The notes below the pieces were generated by a model. That model was given only the letters and a program-made list of their open reading frames with translations, did no database searches and had not been told where the DNA came from. A stretch of DNA of 36,585 nt, taken from positions 1 to 36,585 of the forward strand of contig DETU01000058.1 in the NCBI GenBank assembly GCA_002362175.1, in the 5' to 3' direction. A program made the translations under genes and the position numbers. Every line of letters begins with the position of its first letter. Position 1 is the stretch's first letter. This stretch comes from Ruminococcus sp. UBA3280. GTDB taxonomy: Bacteria; Bacillota; Clostridia; Oscillospirales; Ruminococcaceae. Positions 5,168-13,878 of the stretch are shown piece after piece.

Positions 5168-6085
5168 ATGGGAAAAATTTCCGTTGCTGATATTAAGGCA
5201 CTTATGAAGTCCACAGGCGTTGGTATGATGGACTGTAAAAAGGCACTCGAGGCAAACGAGGGCGATATGGACAAGGCTGTTGAGTTCCTCAGAGAAAAAG
5301 GTCTTGCTACACAGGCTAAGAAAGCAGACAGAGCCGCTGCTGAAGGTGTTGTTGCTGCTGTTGTAAACGGTAATGTGGGTGTTCTTCTTGAAGTAAACAC
5401 AGAAACTGACTTTGCTGCAAATACAGACGACATCAGAAATTTCGTAAATGCTGTTGCCAACACAATCATTGAAAAGAATCCTGCTGACGTTGAGGCTCTT
5501 AAAGCTGAAACAATCAGCGGTGGTACTGGTACAGTCGGCGAAGCTCTTACAGAACTCGCAGGTATGAAAATCAGAGAAAATATTGTTATCCGTCGTTTCG
5601 TAAGACTTGAGGGCGTTCTTGCTTCTTATATCCATAACGGCGGTAGTATCGGTGTTATGGTAAAGCTTGACACTGACCTTTCTGCTGAACAGGTTTCCGC
5701 TATCGGTAAGGACGTTGCAATGCAGTCTGCTGCTCTTAATGCTCCTTATCTTTGTCGTGAACAGGTTCCCGCTGATACTCTTGACAAGGAAAGAGAAATC
5801 ATGCTCGCTCAGATGGCTGAAGACCCGAAAATGGCTAACAAGCCCGAACAGGTTCGTGCTAAGATTGTTGAGGGCAAGATTGGCAAGTATTACAGTGAAA
5901 ATTGCCTTCTTGAACAGGCTTTTGTCAAGGACGACAAGCTTTCCGTACAGGGTTATGTTGATGCAGAAGCTAAGAAGCTCGGCGGTTCAATAAAGGTTGT
6001 TGACGTTATTCGTTATGAACGTGGTGACGGTATTGAAAAGAAAGAAGATAACCTTGCTGACGAAGTTGCAAAGATGATTAAGTAA
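5168..6085 (+). CDS. tsf: Translation elongation factor Ts
   Basis: EF-Ts exchanges GDP on EF-Tu. The 305-residue length is normal for Firmicutes. The N-terminal UBA-like module shows STGVGMMDCKKALEANEGD and EFLREKGLA. The EF-Tu contact motif TETDFAANTD follows near residue 80, and the core ends with LLEQAFVKDDKLSVQGYV. The ATG follows ACAGGAGG. Message arrives from the rpsB promoter through a partial terminator; I see no separate strong promoter in the gap. A strong terminator follows. Confidence 0.98.
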   Translation: MGKISVADIKALMKSTGVGMMDCKKALEANEGDMDKAVEFLREKGLATQAKKADRAAAEGVVAAVVNGNVGVLLEVNTETDFAANTDDIRNFVNAVANTIIEKNPADVEALKAETISGGTGTVGEALTELAGMKIRENIVIRRFVRLEGVLASYIHNGGSIGVMVKLDTDLSAEQVSAIGKDVAMQSAALNAPYLCREQVPADTLDKEREIMLAQMAEDPKMANKPEQVRAKIVEGKIGKYYSENCLLEQAFVKDDKLSVQGYVDAEAKKLGGSIKVVDVIRYERGDGIEKKEDNLADEVAKMIK

Positions 6086-6092
6086 TTTTTTC

Positions 6093-6123
6093 AAAACCGC
6101 AGGTTTAATCCTGCGGTTTTTTT
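6093..6123 (+). terminator. Intrinsic terminator after tsf
   Basis: AAAACCGCAGG (6093-6103) pairs with CCTGCGGTTTT (6110-6120) around a 6-base loop, and the T-run continues to 6123. Strong by appearance. Confidence 0.92.
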
Positions 6124-6140
6124 GTTTACGGGAGGTTTAT

Positions 6141-6779
6141 ATGAGAGTATCAAGAAAAATATGGTTTTTTGTCGTTATGATAATGTCACTGATTTTCGCT
6201 ATGGCATTTATGGATGATGCAACACGTTTTATGAAAGGAAACAGAATTGATTTCAACAAGTCGGAAAAAGCTGATTTTTCTGACCCCTATGCTGTGATTA
6301 ACGGCAAAATTGATTTTGTATATGGTCCTTTTGCCATATATGAGGAAACTTCTAAAAAATATGGTATTACAGTACATAAAAAAGAGACTAACTTTTATGT
6401 GGTCAGCAATCTTGAAGATATGGACTTCTTTACTGTTTTTTCAACGTCGGACAAAGACCTTATCTCAAAGCTTGACAGTGCCGCAGACAAATGGTATGAA
6501 TATTTTACCGTTGAAGAAGCCGACGAACCTGTGGTTAGTATTGAATTTGACGGAAAAATAAACTATCCGAGCAGTATGGAAGATTATGAACAGTACTACA
6601 ATGAGGCGGTGGACGACCTTGCAAACGTTGGTGTTGAAAAATCGATGTTTGCAGATATGCAGATTACTGAGGGAAAAGTAACGGTTTGGTCGGTAATCGC
6701 ATTTGTTGCCTGCTGTGTTCTTACGCTGATTTCGTTTGTACTGATGATTATTTCTTTTATTGCTTCACGCAGAAGATAA
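6141..6779 (+). CDS. Two-span membrane protein, uncharacterised
   Basis: The 212-residue product has a hydrophobic segment at about 8-24 (WFFVVMIMSLIFAMAFM), an extracytoplasmic domain of about 150 residues, and a second span at about 180-207 followed by the basic end SRRR. Both termini are then in the cytoplasm. The domain between the spans is mixed alpha/beta with acidic patches and no cysteines. No catalytic motif is evident, and I do not recognise the family. The start ATG follows GGGAGG, only 18 bases after the tsf terminator, so its expression depends on read-through or a promoter hidden in that stretch. No obvious terminator follows. Confidence 0.75.
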   Translation: MRVSRKIWFFVVMIMSLIFAMAFMDDATRFMKGNRIDFNKSEKADFSDPYAVINGKIDFVYGPFAIYEETSKKYGITVHKKETNFYVVSNLEDMDFFTVFSTSDKDLISKLDSAADKWYEYFTVEEADEPVVSIEFDGKINYPSSMEDYEQYYNEAVDDLANVGVEKSMFADMQITEGKVTVWSVIAFVACCVLTLISFVLMIISFIASRRR

Positions 6780-6874
6780 TTGTTGAGAAATTCAGTATAT
6801 TAATATTTATATAACACTCTTGTTTTTTGTATGAAAGTTACAAAAAGCAGGAGCGTTTTCCGTATATATTTCAC

Positions 6875-6903
6875 TTGCAGTAAATAGAAAAATATGTTAT
6901 AAT
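6875..6903 (+). promoter_or_regulatory. Promoter of the MoxR-DUF58-transglutaminase operon
   Basis: TTGCAG (6875-6880) and TATAAT (6898-6903) are 17 bases apart with TGT before the -10. The MoxR start codon lies 44 bases downstream. Confidence 0.7.
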
Positions 6904-6946
6904 AAGTTTAGTTGAATATTATGCTCAATTTATGAGGTAAGTATAT

Positions 6947-7882
6947 ATGAATAAAAATATAGAAAAACTTGCTCTTTCTATAGAAAGGGTCATTGTCGGC
7001 AAGAATGAAACGGTTGTAAAACTGCTTGCGGCACTTCTCTGTGAAGGTCACGTTCTTCTCGAAGATGTTCCCGGAGTGGGCAAAACTCAGCTTATAACGG
7101 CTCTTTCACGTTCAATCGGCGGAAAGTTCAACCGTATTCAGCTTACTCCCGACGTTATGCCGTCTGACATTTCGGGTTTTACCATGCTTGACCCGAAAAA
7201 AAATGAATTTTTTTACCACGAGGGAGCGGTGATGTGTAATTTCCTGCTTGCAGATGAAATTAACAGAGCGTCGCCGAAAGTACAGTCGGCGTTGCTGGAA
7301 GCTATGGAGGAGCATCAGATAAGTCTTGACGGTGTAACTCATCAGCTTCCGAAGCCTTTTCTTGTTATGGCAACTCAGAACCCCGTTGAAACTTACGGTA
7401 CTTTTCATTTGCCCGAGGCTCAGATGGACAGATTTTTCATGAAACTGTCAATGGGTTATCCTTCGGAAGATGAGGAGATAAAAATTCTTGAACGTACTGA
7501 AATGCATAACCCTATTGTAAACATCGAAAAGCCTGTAATGTCTCTTGAAGATATTGAAATGTTGCAGAATGAGGTACGCACGGTAAGGGTTACGGAACAG
7601 GTCAAGAGTTATATTGTGAACATAGTTTCGGCGACAAGAAACGACAGAAATACCACCCTTGGAATCAGTCCGAGAGGAAGTATCGCACTTTATAAAGCAT
7701 CAAAAGCTTTTGCTTACATATATGAAAGGGATTATGCAACTCCCGATGACGTGAAAAATGCTGCCGTTTCGGTACTCTCACACAGAATTATTCTCTCTCC
7801 TCAGGGAAAAACAGCTTTCGGCACGAATGAGGAATATATAAAAAGTCTGCTGAAAAACTGTAAAGTGCCGGGTATACGATGA
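6947..7882 (+). CDS. MoxR-family AAA+ ATPase
   Basis: MoxR ATPases act as chaperone-like factors for partner proteins, often those with VWA or DUF58 domains. The 311-residue protein is a single AAA+ module. It shows Walker A PGVGKTQ (residues 42-48), Walker B FLLADE (99-104) with INRA after it, the sensor-1 segment MATQNP (141-146) and the C-terminal lid. TPDVMPSDISGF is the usual MoxR signature. Translation starts at ATG after GAGG. The last codons overlap the next start by four bases (ATGA), so the pair is translationally coupled with the DUF58 gene, the classical partner. Confidence 0.95.
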   Translation: MNKNIEKLALSIERVIVGKNETVVKLLAALLCEGHVLLEDVPGVGKTQLITALSRSIGGKFNRIQLTPDVMPSDISGFTMLDPKKNEFFYHEGAVMCNFLLADEINRASPKVQSALLEAMEEHQISLDGVTHQLPKPFLVMATQNPVETYGTFHLPEAQMDRFFMKLSMGYPSEDEEIKILERTEMHNPIVNIEKPVMSLEDIEMLQNEVRTVRVTEQVKSYIVNIVSATRNDRNTTLGISPRGSIALYKASKAFAYIYERDYATPDDVKNAAVSVLSHRIILSPQGKTAFGTNEEYIKSLLKNCKVPGIR

Positions 7883-9051
7883 TGAGATTTATAAAAAATT
7901 TAATCAGCGTTACGGCGGTGGCGTTTCTGCTTTACATTTTTACTTTTTATATAGATGGCGAAATGGGAATAATTCTTCTTGCTTTTCTTGTGTTTGCACC
8001 GCTTGTTTCTCTTGTCTTTACCGTTTACGGAAGAAACAGAATAAAAGTTTCATTTGACTGTGATGGCTATGTAAAAAAGGGGAATCGGATTCCTGTTACT
8101 GTAACGGTCGAAAAAAGCGGTAGTATGCCGTGTGCATTTATTGAGATAAAGCCGTCTGTTTCGACGGTTTTCAATAAAAAACTGAAAACTTATCGTATTT
8201 CAATGCTGAACGAACAAAAGAAAAATTTCACATTCAGTATTGATGCAGTTACGGGAGGAAATGGTGAAATTTCCATTGAATCGGTTTATTCGTGCGGATT
8301 TCTCGGTTTTCTGAAACTCAAAGTAAAATCAGAACTTCCGCCCACAAAGAGTGTTGGAGTAATTCCTGAAATTCCCGAAATAAAAGCTTCTTCACAGCTT
8401 TTCAGGTCTATTGCGGACGTTGTTATGACAAGTGACGACGATGAGGAAAATGATACTTCTATGATGTTTTCGGCTAATACAACTCCGGGTTATGAACATC
8501 GTGAGTATGTCACGGGTGACTCTCTTAAACGTATAAACTGGAAACTTTCTTCAAAAAGGTCAAAGCTTATGGTACGTCTTGACGAGGCGGCGGCATCGGT
8601 TCAGCCTATGATTTTGCTTGACCTTTTCCGCAGTATTTCGGCAAATTCAGAAAAAGCCGTCATCGACGAAGAAAAACTGCTTGTTTCGGTTTTCGGACTG
8701 CTTTCTCTCATGGTAAGACAGGGAATGGCGTGCAGTTTTGCTTATTATGATTCGTCGGGTGAGATTGTCACGGAAAGTGTTGACAGTCCCGATTATCCGT
8801 CACAGCTTTTACTGAAAATTCTTTCCGTAAAAGTTATTGCCGAAAGACGTATAAGTGTACCGCCCGAAAACTCTTCCGTATGTGCGTGTGTTGTTGCAAC
8901 AACTAACGCAGGAGACGATTTTTCTTCAATAACCGATAAAATCGAAAATCATGAAAACACGAGTATTCTCGGAGTATCGCAGTATTCGGAAAATCATACT
9001 GATTTGCCTTTGTGGTATCTCGACGAGGACAACAATTTTAAACGGGTGTAG
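7879..9051 (+). CDS. DUF58-domain membrane protein
   Basis: The 390-residue protein has two hydrophobic spans near the N-terminus (about 7-24 and 29-48), then a beta-rich segment. The DUF58 signature HREYVTGDSLKRINWK is at about 207-222, followed by SSKRSKLMVRLDE. The rest looks like a VWA-related fold with AVIDEEKLLVSVFGLLSLMVRQG. Proteins of this type are found with MoxR and TgpA-like transglutaminases in a conserved cluster whose exact job is unclear. It overlaps the MoxR gene by 4 bases. ATGATG offers two start codons; the first is used here. Confidence 0.9.
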   Translation: MMRFIKNLISVTAVAFLLYIFTFYIDGEMGIILLAFLVFAPLVSLVFTVYGRNRIKVSFDCDGYVKKGNRIPVTVTVEKSGSMPCAFIEIKPSVSTVFNKKLKTYRISMLNEQKKNFTFSIDAVTGGNGEISIESVYSCGFLGFLKLKVKSELPPTKSVGVIPEIPEIKASSQLFRSIADVVMTSDDDEENDTSMMFSANTTPGYEHREYVTGDSLKRINWKLSSKRSKLMVRLDEAAASVQPMILLDLFRSISANSEKAVIDEEKLLVSVFGLLSLMVRQGMACSFAYYDSSGEIVTESVDSPDYPSQLLLKILSVKVIAERRISVPPENSSVCACVVATTNAGDDFSSITDKIENHENTSILGVSQYSENHTDLPLWYLDEDNNFKRV

Positions 9052-9055
9052 AATT

Positions 9056-11338
9056 ATGCAGAAAAATAATAACAGATTTAAGGATTTTATTTTGAAAATT
9101 TTCTGTGACCCCGTGCTGATATATACCGTTATTGTCATGATGTCGATAATGTATCACTACAAAAGCGGGCATACTCTTATATATGGTATTGCTTCGTTCG
9201 TGATAGCAGGACTTTCTTTCAGACTTTTCGATTACATGACAAAGCATAAATTTATCGGAACAATGGGGTATATCGTACTTTTTTCGTTATTCATGTTTGC
9301 AGTCAGGTTTTCGGTAAATGAAGGAAGCAGGTCATATCCGCTGAATTTCGGCGTGTGGTTTCTTACACCGCAGGACGTGCTTGATTACAGTCAATGGTAT
9401 ACAATAGCAATATTCTTATTATTCATGATATTTATGATGTCGGTAATATACTATTTCACGAGAATCCGCTACAGGATTTTCATGGGATTCCTGATATTTA
9501 TAATTCCGTTTGCCATATACGGCAAGGAATACGAAAAAATGCCGACTTATTTCATAATTCTTCTTGCCGTTTCGTACATACTGATTATGATTAATTTCAG
9601 ACAGATGCAGAATACGGAAGAAACCGAAATTATAGGCAGAAAAACAATATGGAAGTCTGTGACGGCTTATGCGGTTGTTTTTGCTTCGTTCGCCTCAATG
9701 ATTCCGAAACCTGAAATAGAGGCAAACAGGGATTTTCTTGATACTCTCATTTCTGCTGAACAGTTCACAGACCGTCTGACCGCTATGCTCGGTGTTTTCA
9801 GAGATGATACCGACGGTCAGCAGTTTTTCCGTACAAATAACAATACACCGCTTTATTATGTAAACGCTTCCGAGCCTATGCGTCTCAAAACTACGACGTT
9901 TTCAACGTATAATTATGATAATGACTCATGGGCTGTTGAAGATTCCGATAAAAATTTTGTCAGGACGTTTGAAAGTAAACCCGAAAGTATGAAAAACGGT
10001 CTGCTTGAATTTTCCGAGACGGGCAGTATTATCAAAGCGGTTCTTTATGCAGGTGAATTAAACGATGAATTTGCTGAAAGGTACGGTTTTGAGGGATATT
10101 CCGAAAGTCAGATTTCAGTGCCTGAAAATAAATGGATTTCGGTAACTTCAAATGTCCGTGGTTCGCAGTTTGCACCCGTTCCACAGCTTGTGCAGAATTT
10201 TCAGTATACTTCGTATCAGAAAAGAATGGCACTTATTGAGTCGGGACTTATCTATGCGGACAACAGTGAATCACGTGCATATTTCGCATATGACGAAAAA
10301 TTTATATACAATTATACACCTGATACGTTCTTTATGAACAGTCTGAACAAGTCGGTTACCGATAAATTTTCAGATTATGACTATGAAAAAATTCTTTCCG
10401 AGGCTTTGGAAATTCTTGAAAATCAGTCGGAATATGACGAAAAAATTCAGAATTACATAAATCTGATAAGTGATGAAATAGGTGATTACGATGATTATGA
10501 CGATTTTCTTCTTGATTACGGAAACAGTCAGATGATTTATAATCTTGCCCGTGAAATCACTTTGGGTTACACTTCAGACTACGACAAGGCAAAGGCAATT
10601 GAGGAATATTTTCGTAATAATGATTATGTTTACAACCTCGATTACCAAAAGGAAAAGGGTGAAAATGCCGAGGACTTTATTTTCACGGCAAAAAAAGGTG
10701 TATGTTATGAGTATGCAACAGCTATGGTGCTTCTTTCACGTGCTTCGGGGATTCCTGCGAGGTTCTGTGAAGGATATAATATGTCACAGCTTTACGATAA
10801 CAAGGCAATAGATACTAATTTCGTCGTTACAGGCAATGACGCACACGCTTTCCCCGAACTTTATATAAGAGGTTTCGGGTGGCTGTCGTTTGAACCTACT
10901 GTAAGCAGTGACGAAATTGCGGAGCAGGGAAACAATACAGCCGATTCCCTTGCAAGAGCAGGACTTGTAATTCTTCTTCTTGCTTTTGCGGTGATGATTT
11001 GTATTTTCCTTTATCCTGCCGTTTCACACAAGCTGTTCATTTTCAGGTATGGCAGAAAATCCCCGAATGAAGCCGTTTCTGCAATTATGTGCAGAACTTG
11101 CCGTATTTTCGGAATTGACGGGGGTTGCACATCGCAGGAAACCGCAGAAATCATATACAACGAATGGAACGCAGATATTTACAGTACTGCGGAGATGTTC
11201 GACAGGGCGGTTTATGGCGGAGCTGTACTGAATGATATAGAAAGAGAAAAAGCTATGTCGGAGTACATAGCGGTTTACAAAGCCTTTAAAGAGAAAAAAA
11301 GAAAAAGGAACAGGAAAATAAAAAATCTGTATTCATAG
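9056..11338 (+). CDS. TgpA-like transmembrane transglutaminase-like protein
   Basis: Starting at ATG 9056, four bases after the DUF58 stop, the product has 760 residues; the open frame upstream of this lies inside the DUF58 gene. The N-terminal third holds about six membrane spans. An extracytoplasmic region with a transglutaminase-like domain follows: catalytic Cys in KKGVCYEYATAM (C550), His in NDAHAFPEL (H597) and Glu in WLSFEPT (E613). A last span (about 665-685) leads to a DUF4129-like cytoplasmic tail. The order MoxR, DUF58, TgpA is a well-known cluster in bacteria. The substrate here is unknown; peptide or surface-protein cross-linking or hydrolysis are both possible. Confidence 0.9.
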   Translation: MQKNNNRFKDFILKIFCDPVLIYTVIVMMSIMYHYKSGHTLIYGIASFVIAGLSFRLFDYMTKHKFIGTMGYIVLFSLFMFAVRFSVNEGSRSYPLNFGVWFLTPQDVLDYSQWYTIAIFLLFMIFMMSVIYYFTRIRYRIFMGFLIFIIPFAIYGKEYEKMPTYFIILLAVSYILIMINFRQMQNTEETEIIGRKTIWKSVTAYAVVFASFASMIPKPEIEANRDFLDTLISAEQFTDRLTAMLGVFRDDTDGQQFFRTNNNTPLYYVNASEPMRLKTTTFSTYNYDNDSWAVEDSDKNFVRTFESKPESMKNGLLEFSETGSIIKAVLYAGELNDEFAERYGFEGYSESQISVPENKWISVTSNVRGSQFAPVPQLVQNFQYTSYQKRMALIESGLIYADNSESRAYFAYDEKFIYNYTPDTFFMNSLNKSVTDKFSDYDYEKILSEALEILENQSEYDEKIQNYINLISDEIGDYDDYDDFLLDYGNSQMIYNLAREITLGYTSDYDKAKAIEEYFRNNDYVYNLDYQKEKGENAEDFIFTAKKGVCYEYATAMVLLSRASGIPARFCEGYNMSQLYDNKAIDTNFVVTGNDAHAFPELYIRGFGWLSFEPTVSSDEIAEQGNNTADSLARAGLVILLLAFAVMICIFLYPAVSHKLFIFRYGRKSPNEAVSAIMCRTCRIFGIDGGCTSQETAEIIYNEWNADIYSTAEMFDRAVYGGAVLNDIEREKAMSEYIAVYKAFKEKKRKRNRKIKNLYS

Positions 11339-11361
11339 AAAAAAGCGGTTTTTGGGGGAAG

Positions 11362-11411
11362 ATTCTACTGATATCAAGACAGAAAATCCGCAGTACAGAT
11401 ATCAGCAGAAT
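11362..11411 (+). repeat. 14-bp inverted repeat in the gap before the C39-like gene
   Basis: ATTCTACTGATATC (11362-11375) and GATATCAGCAGAAT (11398-11411) pair at 13 of 14 positions around a 22-base loop. No T-run follows, so it is not a simple terminator. It may protect or process the message between the transglutaminase and peptidase genes, or be an operator. Confidence 0.55.
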
Positions 11412-11468
11412 TTATACCATGACGGCAATAATGCAATGCAGATTAAAAAATGTCTAATGGAGGTATTT

Positions 11469-12716
11469 ATGCTGAATAAAAAAAGGAAGGGTCTTTACGG
11501 TGTTACACTTGCGGTTCTCGTTTTCGTCGGTACTTTTAACGGCTCGTACGGATATAACGGAGCGTATGCAATGGAAGATTACCATTCCTGGAGTCAGATG
11601 GACGAAAGATGGGCGGATATCCCTATGGGTTATTCAAATATGGCTGAATCGGGCTGTTTCGTCACTTCAATCGCAATTATGGCTGCACATTCGGGTTCTG
11701 TAAATCCCGAAACTTTCAATCCCGGGGTTTTTGCTCAGGCTATAAACGGAATAAACGGTTTCACTTACGGGGGAGCATTGGCAAGCTGGTCAACGGTTTC
11801 AGCTATTATTCCCGACGTAAACATAGTCGGATTAAATTATTTTCAGTCGTCCGACAAGAGTGGAAAGGCTGAAGAAATCCGTTCAGCTATGGAAAACGGC
11901 TATTATGTTATATGTAACATCGGCAATCACTGGGTTTTCGTGGAAAATGTTACAGGCGACGATGTTTATATGATTGACCCTGCCAAAGACGAGGTTCTGA
12001 TGTTTGATAGTTACAGTAATTATAATATTACTGAATATGAAATCATAACAGGAAAGAATCCGCCGTCATTATTCACTGAAGAAAACAATGACAGTGCTGT
12101 AACAACTGCCTTTACAACAGAAACTACAACTACAGAAACTACGACGTCTAAAACGACGACGGAAACCACAACAACAGAAACTACGACGTCTGAAACAACG
12201 ACGGAAACTACAACGTCTGAAACGACGACCGAAACCACAACAACAGAAACAACAACTACGACAGTTACTATAACTGAACCTGATAACAAAGATACTTCTT
12301 CACAGACAACAGGAGTATCGGTAGAATTTTATTATTCAGGTGAGGAAACAACCTGCATTTATACTTCTTCAGACGAAGTAATTGCAGAAATTACTTCGGG
12401 GCAGATTGTTAATGTAAGGAAGATTGAAAACGGTTACGGACTTGTTACAATAAACGGCGAGGACGGCTGGATTGATATGAGTTCCATGACTATAGCAGAT
12501 TGTTTTACCGAATCTGCAAGAGGTGATATAAACAGGGATGGTGAAATTAATCTTTATGATATTTCACTTCTTAACGAATATCTTAAAAGTCTTAAATTTC
12601 TTCCCGAAGGCGTTTCAATTCTCAGCAAGTCTGAAATTGAAGCTGCCGACATAAACGGTGATGGAGTTGTTGACAACGGAGATGTTATTGAATATCTCTC
12701 ATTTATATGTAATTAA
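11469..12716 (+). CDS. Secreted C39-like cysteine peptidase with SH3-like and dockerin modules
   Basis: Begun at ATG 11469, which follows GGAGG, the protein has 415 residues. Upstream in-frame codons lack a ribosome-binding site and would spoil the signal peptide. Order of parts: signal peptide (1-34, ending GAYA); C39-like papain-fold domain (about 38-195) with catalytic Cys in ESGCFVTS (C63), His in NHWVFVEN (H154) and Asp in YMIDPA (D170); a Thr/Glu linker (about 212-268); an SH3-like domain (about 283-340); and a type I dockerin (about 352-414) with two calcium loops, DINRDGEINLYD and DINGDGVVDNGD. It would be secreted and docked on a cohesin scaffold, which points to a cellulosome-type complex. 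Peptidase activity is inferred. Confidence 0.85.
   Translation: MLNKKRKGLYGVTLAVLVFVGTFNGSYGYNGAYAMEDYHSWSQMDERWADIPMGYSNMAESGCFVTSIAIMAAHSGSVNPETFNPGVFAQAINGINGFTYGGALASWSTVSAIIPDVNIVGLNYFQSSDKSGKAEEIRSAMENGYYVICNIGNHWVFVENVTGDDVYMIDPAKDEVLMFDSYSNYNITEYEIITGKNPPSLFTEENNDSAVTTAFTTETTTTETTTSKTTTETTTTETTTSETTTETTTSETTTETTTTETTTTTVTITEPDNKDTSSQTTGVSVEFYYSGEETTCIYTSSDEVIAEITSGQIVNVRKIENGYGLVTINGEDGWIDMSSMTIADCFTESARGDINRDGEINLYDISLLNEYLKSLKFLPEGVSILSKSEIEAADINGDGVVDNGDVIEYLSFICN
12102..12270 (+). repeat. Tandem DNA repeats encoding the Thr/Glu linker
   Basis: About 55 codons of imperfect ACx/GAA repeats (units such as ACTACAACGTCTGAAACGAC) encode TETTT, SETTT and TTETTT units. The repeats are likely to vary in number between strains by slippage. 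The minus-strand open frame here (poly Val/Ser) is an artefact of the repeat. Confidence 0.85.
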
Positions 12717-12735
12717 TTAGGAGGACGCTGCCTGA

Positions 12736-13704
12736 ATGGAATGGACAGAAGTAAATATTTATACGGCAACACCCGCAATTGAACTGCTCTGCTCAAAGCT
12801 TGAGGACATCGGAGTAAAGGGTTTTGCTATACGTGATTCGGAAGATTTCAACGAATTTCTTGAAAACAAAAACGGTCAGTGGGATTACATTGACGACGAC
12901 CTGATGGGACTTTCAGATTGTGAGACCTGCATTACCGTTTATCTTCCCGACAATAATCAGGGTTCGGATATGCTTTCCGCTATACGCTCAATGCTTGCAG
13001 AAGTAAAATCCACCGACACCGAAAACGCTTACGGACGTCTTGAAGCTGAACTTTCAAGTATTCGTGAGGAGGACTGGGCTAATAACTGGAAACAGTATTT
13101 TAAGCCTTTGTGTGTGGGTGAAAAGCTTGTTATAAAGCCGTCATGGGAAGAATACAGCGGTGACGGAAGCAGAAAAATTCTTGAAATAGACCCTGCGTCC
13201 AGTTTCGGAACAGGTCAGCACCACACAACACGCCTTTGTCTTGAACTTCTTGAAAAAAGTCTGAATGACGGTGACAGGATTCTTGATATGGGCTGCGGAA
13301 GCGGTATACTTTCAATCGGGGCTATGCTTCTCGGTGCGGAAAACGCCGTTGCAGTTGATATTGACGAAAATGCTGCGGCAACTGCGGCGGAAAACGCAGA
13401 AAAAAATTATATTCCGAGTGAAAAGTATACAACATATTTCGGTAATATTCTCAATGACGGAAAACTTGCTGACAGAATAGATGCAAAGTATGATATTATT
13501 ACCGCAAATATCGTTGCGGACGTCCTGATAGCTATGAAAGATTATTTTGTACGCTATATCAGAGACAACGGCATTCTTATCGTTTCGGGAATCATTACGG
13601 AACGTATGGACGAAGTTATTGACGCAATTGAATCGGTCGGATTTGAAAAGACTGAAGTCAATACAAAAGAAGGCTGGGCAGCGGTAAAGTTTATAAAAAA
13701 CTGA
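12736..13704 (+). CDS. prmA: Ribosomal protein L11 methyltransferase
   Basis: PrmA methylates ribosomal protein L11 with S-adenosylmethionine. The 322-residue protein has the N-terminal substrate-recognition domain (about 1-130) and a Rossmann methyltransferase domain. The PrmA-specific loop DPASSFGTGQHHTTR is at 152-166, with QHHTT where THPTT is usual. Motif I DMGCGSG is at 184-190, and NIVADVL stands in the place of the usual NILA. The ATG follows GGAGG by ten bases. It comes 19 bases after the peptidase gene and may be read from the same transcript. A terminator follows. Confidence 0.95.
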   Translation: MEWTEVNIYTATPAIELLCSKLEDIGVKGFAIRDSEDFNEFLENKNGQWDYIDDDLMGLSDCETCITVYLPDNNQGSDMLSAIRSMLAEVKSTDTENAYGRLEAELSSIREEDWANNWKQYFKPLCVGEKLVIKPSWEEYSGDGSRKILEIDPASSFGTGQHHTTRLCLELLEKSLNDGDRILDMGCGSGILSIGAMLLGAENAVAVDIDENAAATAAENAEKNYIPSEKYTTYFGNILNDGKLADRIDAKYDIITANIVADVLIAMKDYFVRYIRDNGILIVSGIITERMDEVIDAIESVGFEKTEVNTKEGWAAVKFIKN

Positions 13705-13710
13705 ATCTTG

Positions 13711-13752
13711 AAGCCGACGGAAAACAATGATTTTCTGTCGGCTTAATTTTTT
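13711..13752 (+). terminator. Intrinsic terminator after prmA
   Basis: The arms 13711-13724 (AAGCCGACGGAAAA) and 13731-13744 (TTTTCTGTCGGCTT) pair with one mismatch around CAATGA, followed by a T-rich tract to 13752. Confidence 0.85.
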
Positions 13753-13775
13753 ATTTATGTTTATTACAGTTTTTG

Positions 13776-13804
13776 TTGACAAAAATAAAAATTTGTGATA
13801 AAAT
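13776..13804 (+). promoter_or_regulatory. Promoter of the 386-residue-protein gene
   Basis: TTGACA (13776-13781) and TAAAAT (13799-13804) are 17 bases apart with TGA before the -10. A short hairpin ACCTCT/AGAGGT (13832-13846) lies in the leader ahead of the start codon. Confidence 0.8.
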
Positions 13805-13878
13805 ATATATATCATGCTGGATGTGATGTGTACCTCTGAAAGAGGTTAAAAATTATATAAATAAGGAGAATGATTTAA

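Noticed and set aside
8951..9055. N-terminal extension of the transglutaminase-like protein to 8951
   Set aside because: It lies inside the DUF58 gene in another frame; ATG 9056 gives a normal membrane N-terminus.
12020..12289. Minus-strand open frame rich in Val and Ser opposite the Thr/Glu linker
   Set aside because: It is the complement of a repetitive ACx/GAA tract, has no ribosome-binding site and overlaps a well-supported gene.
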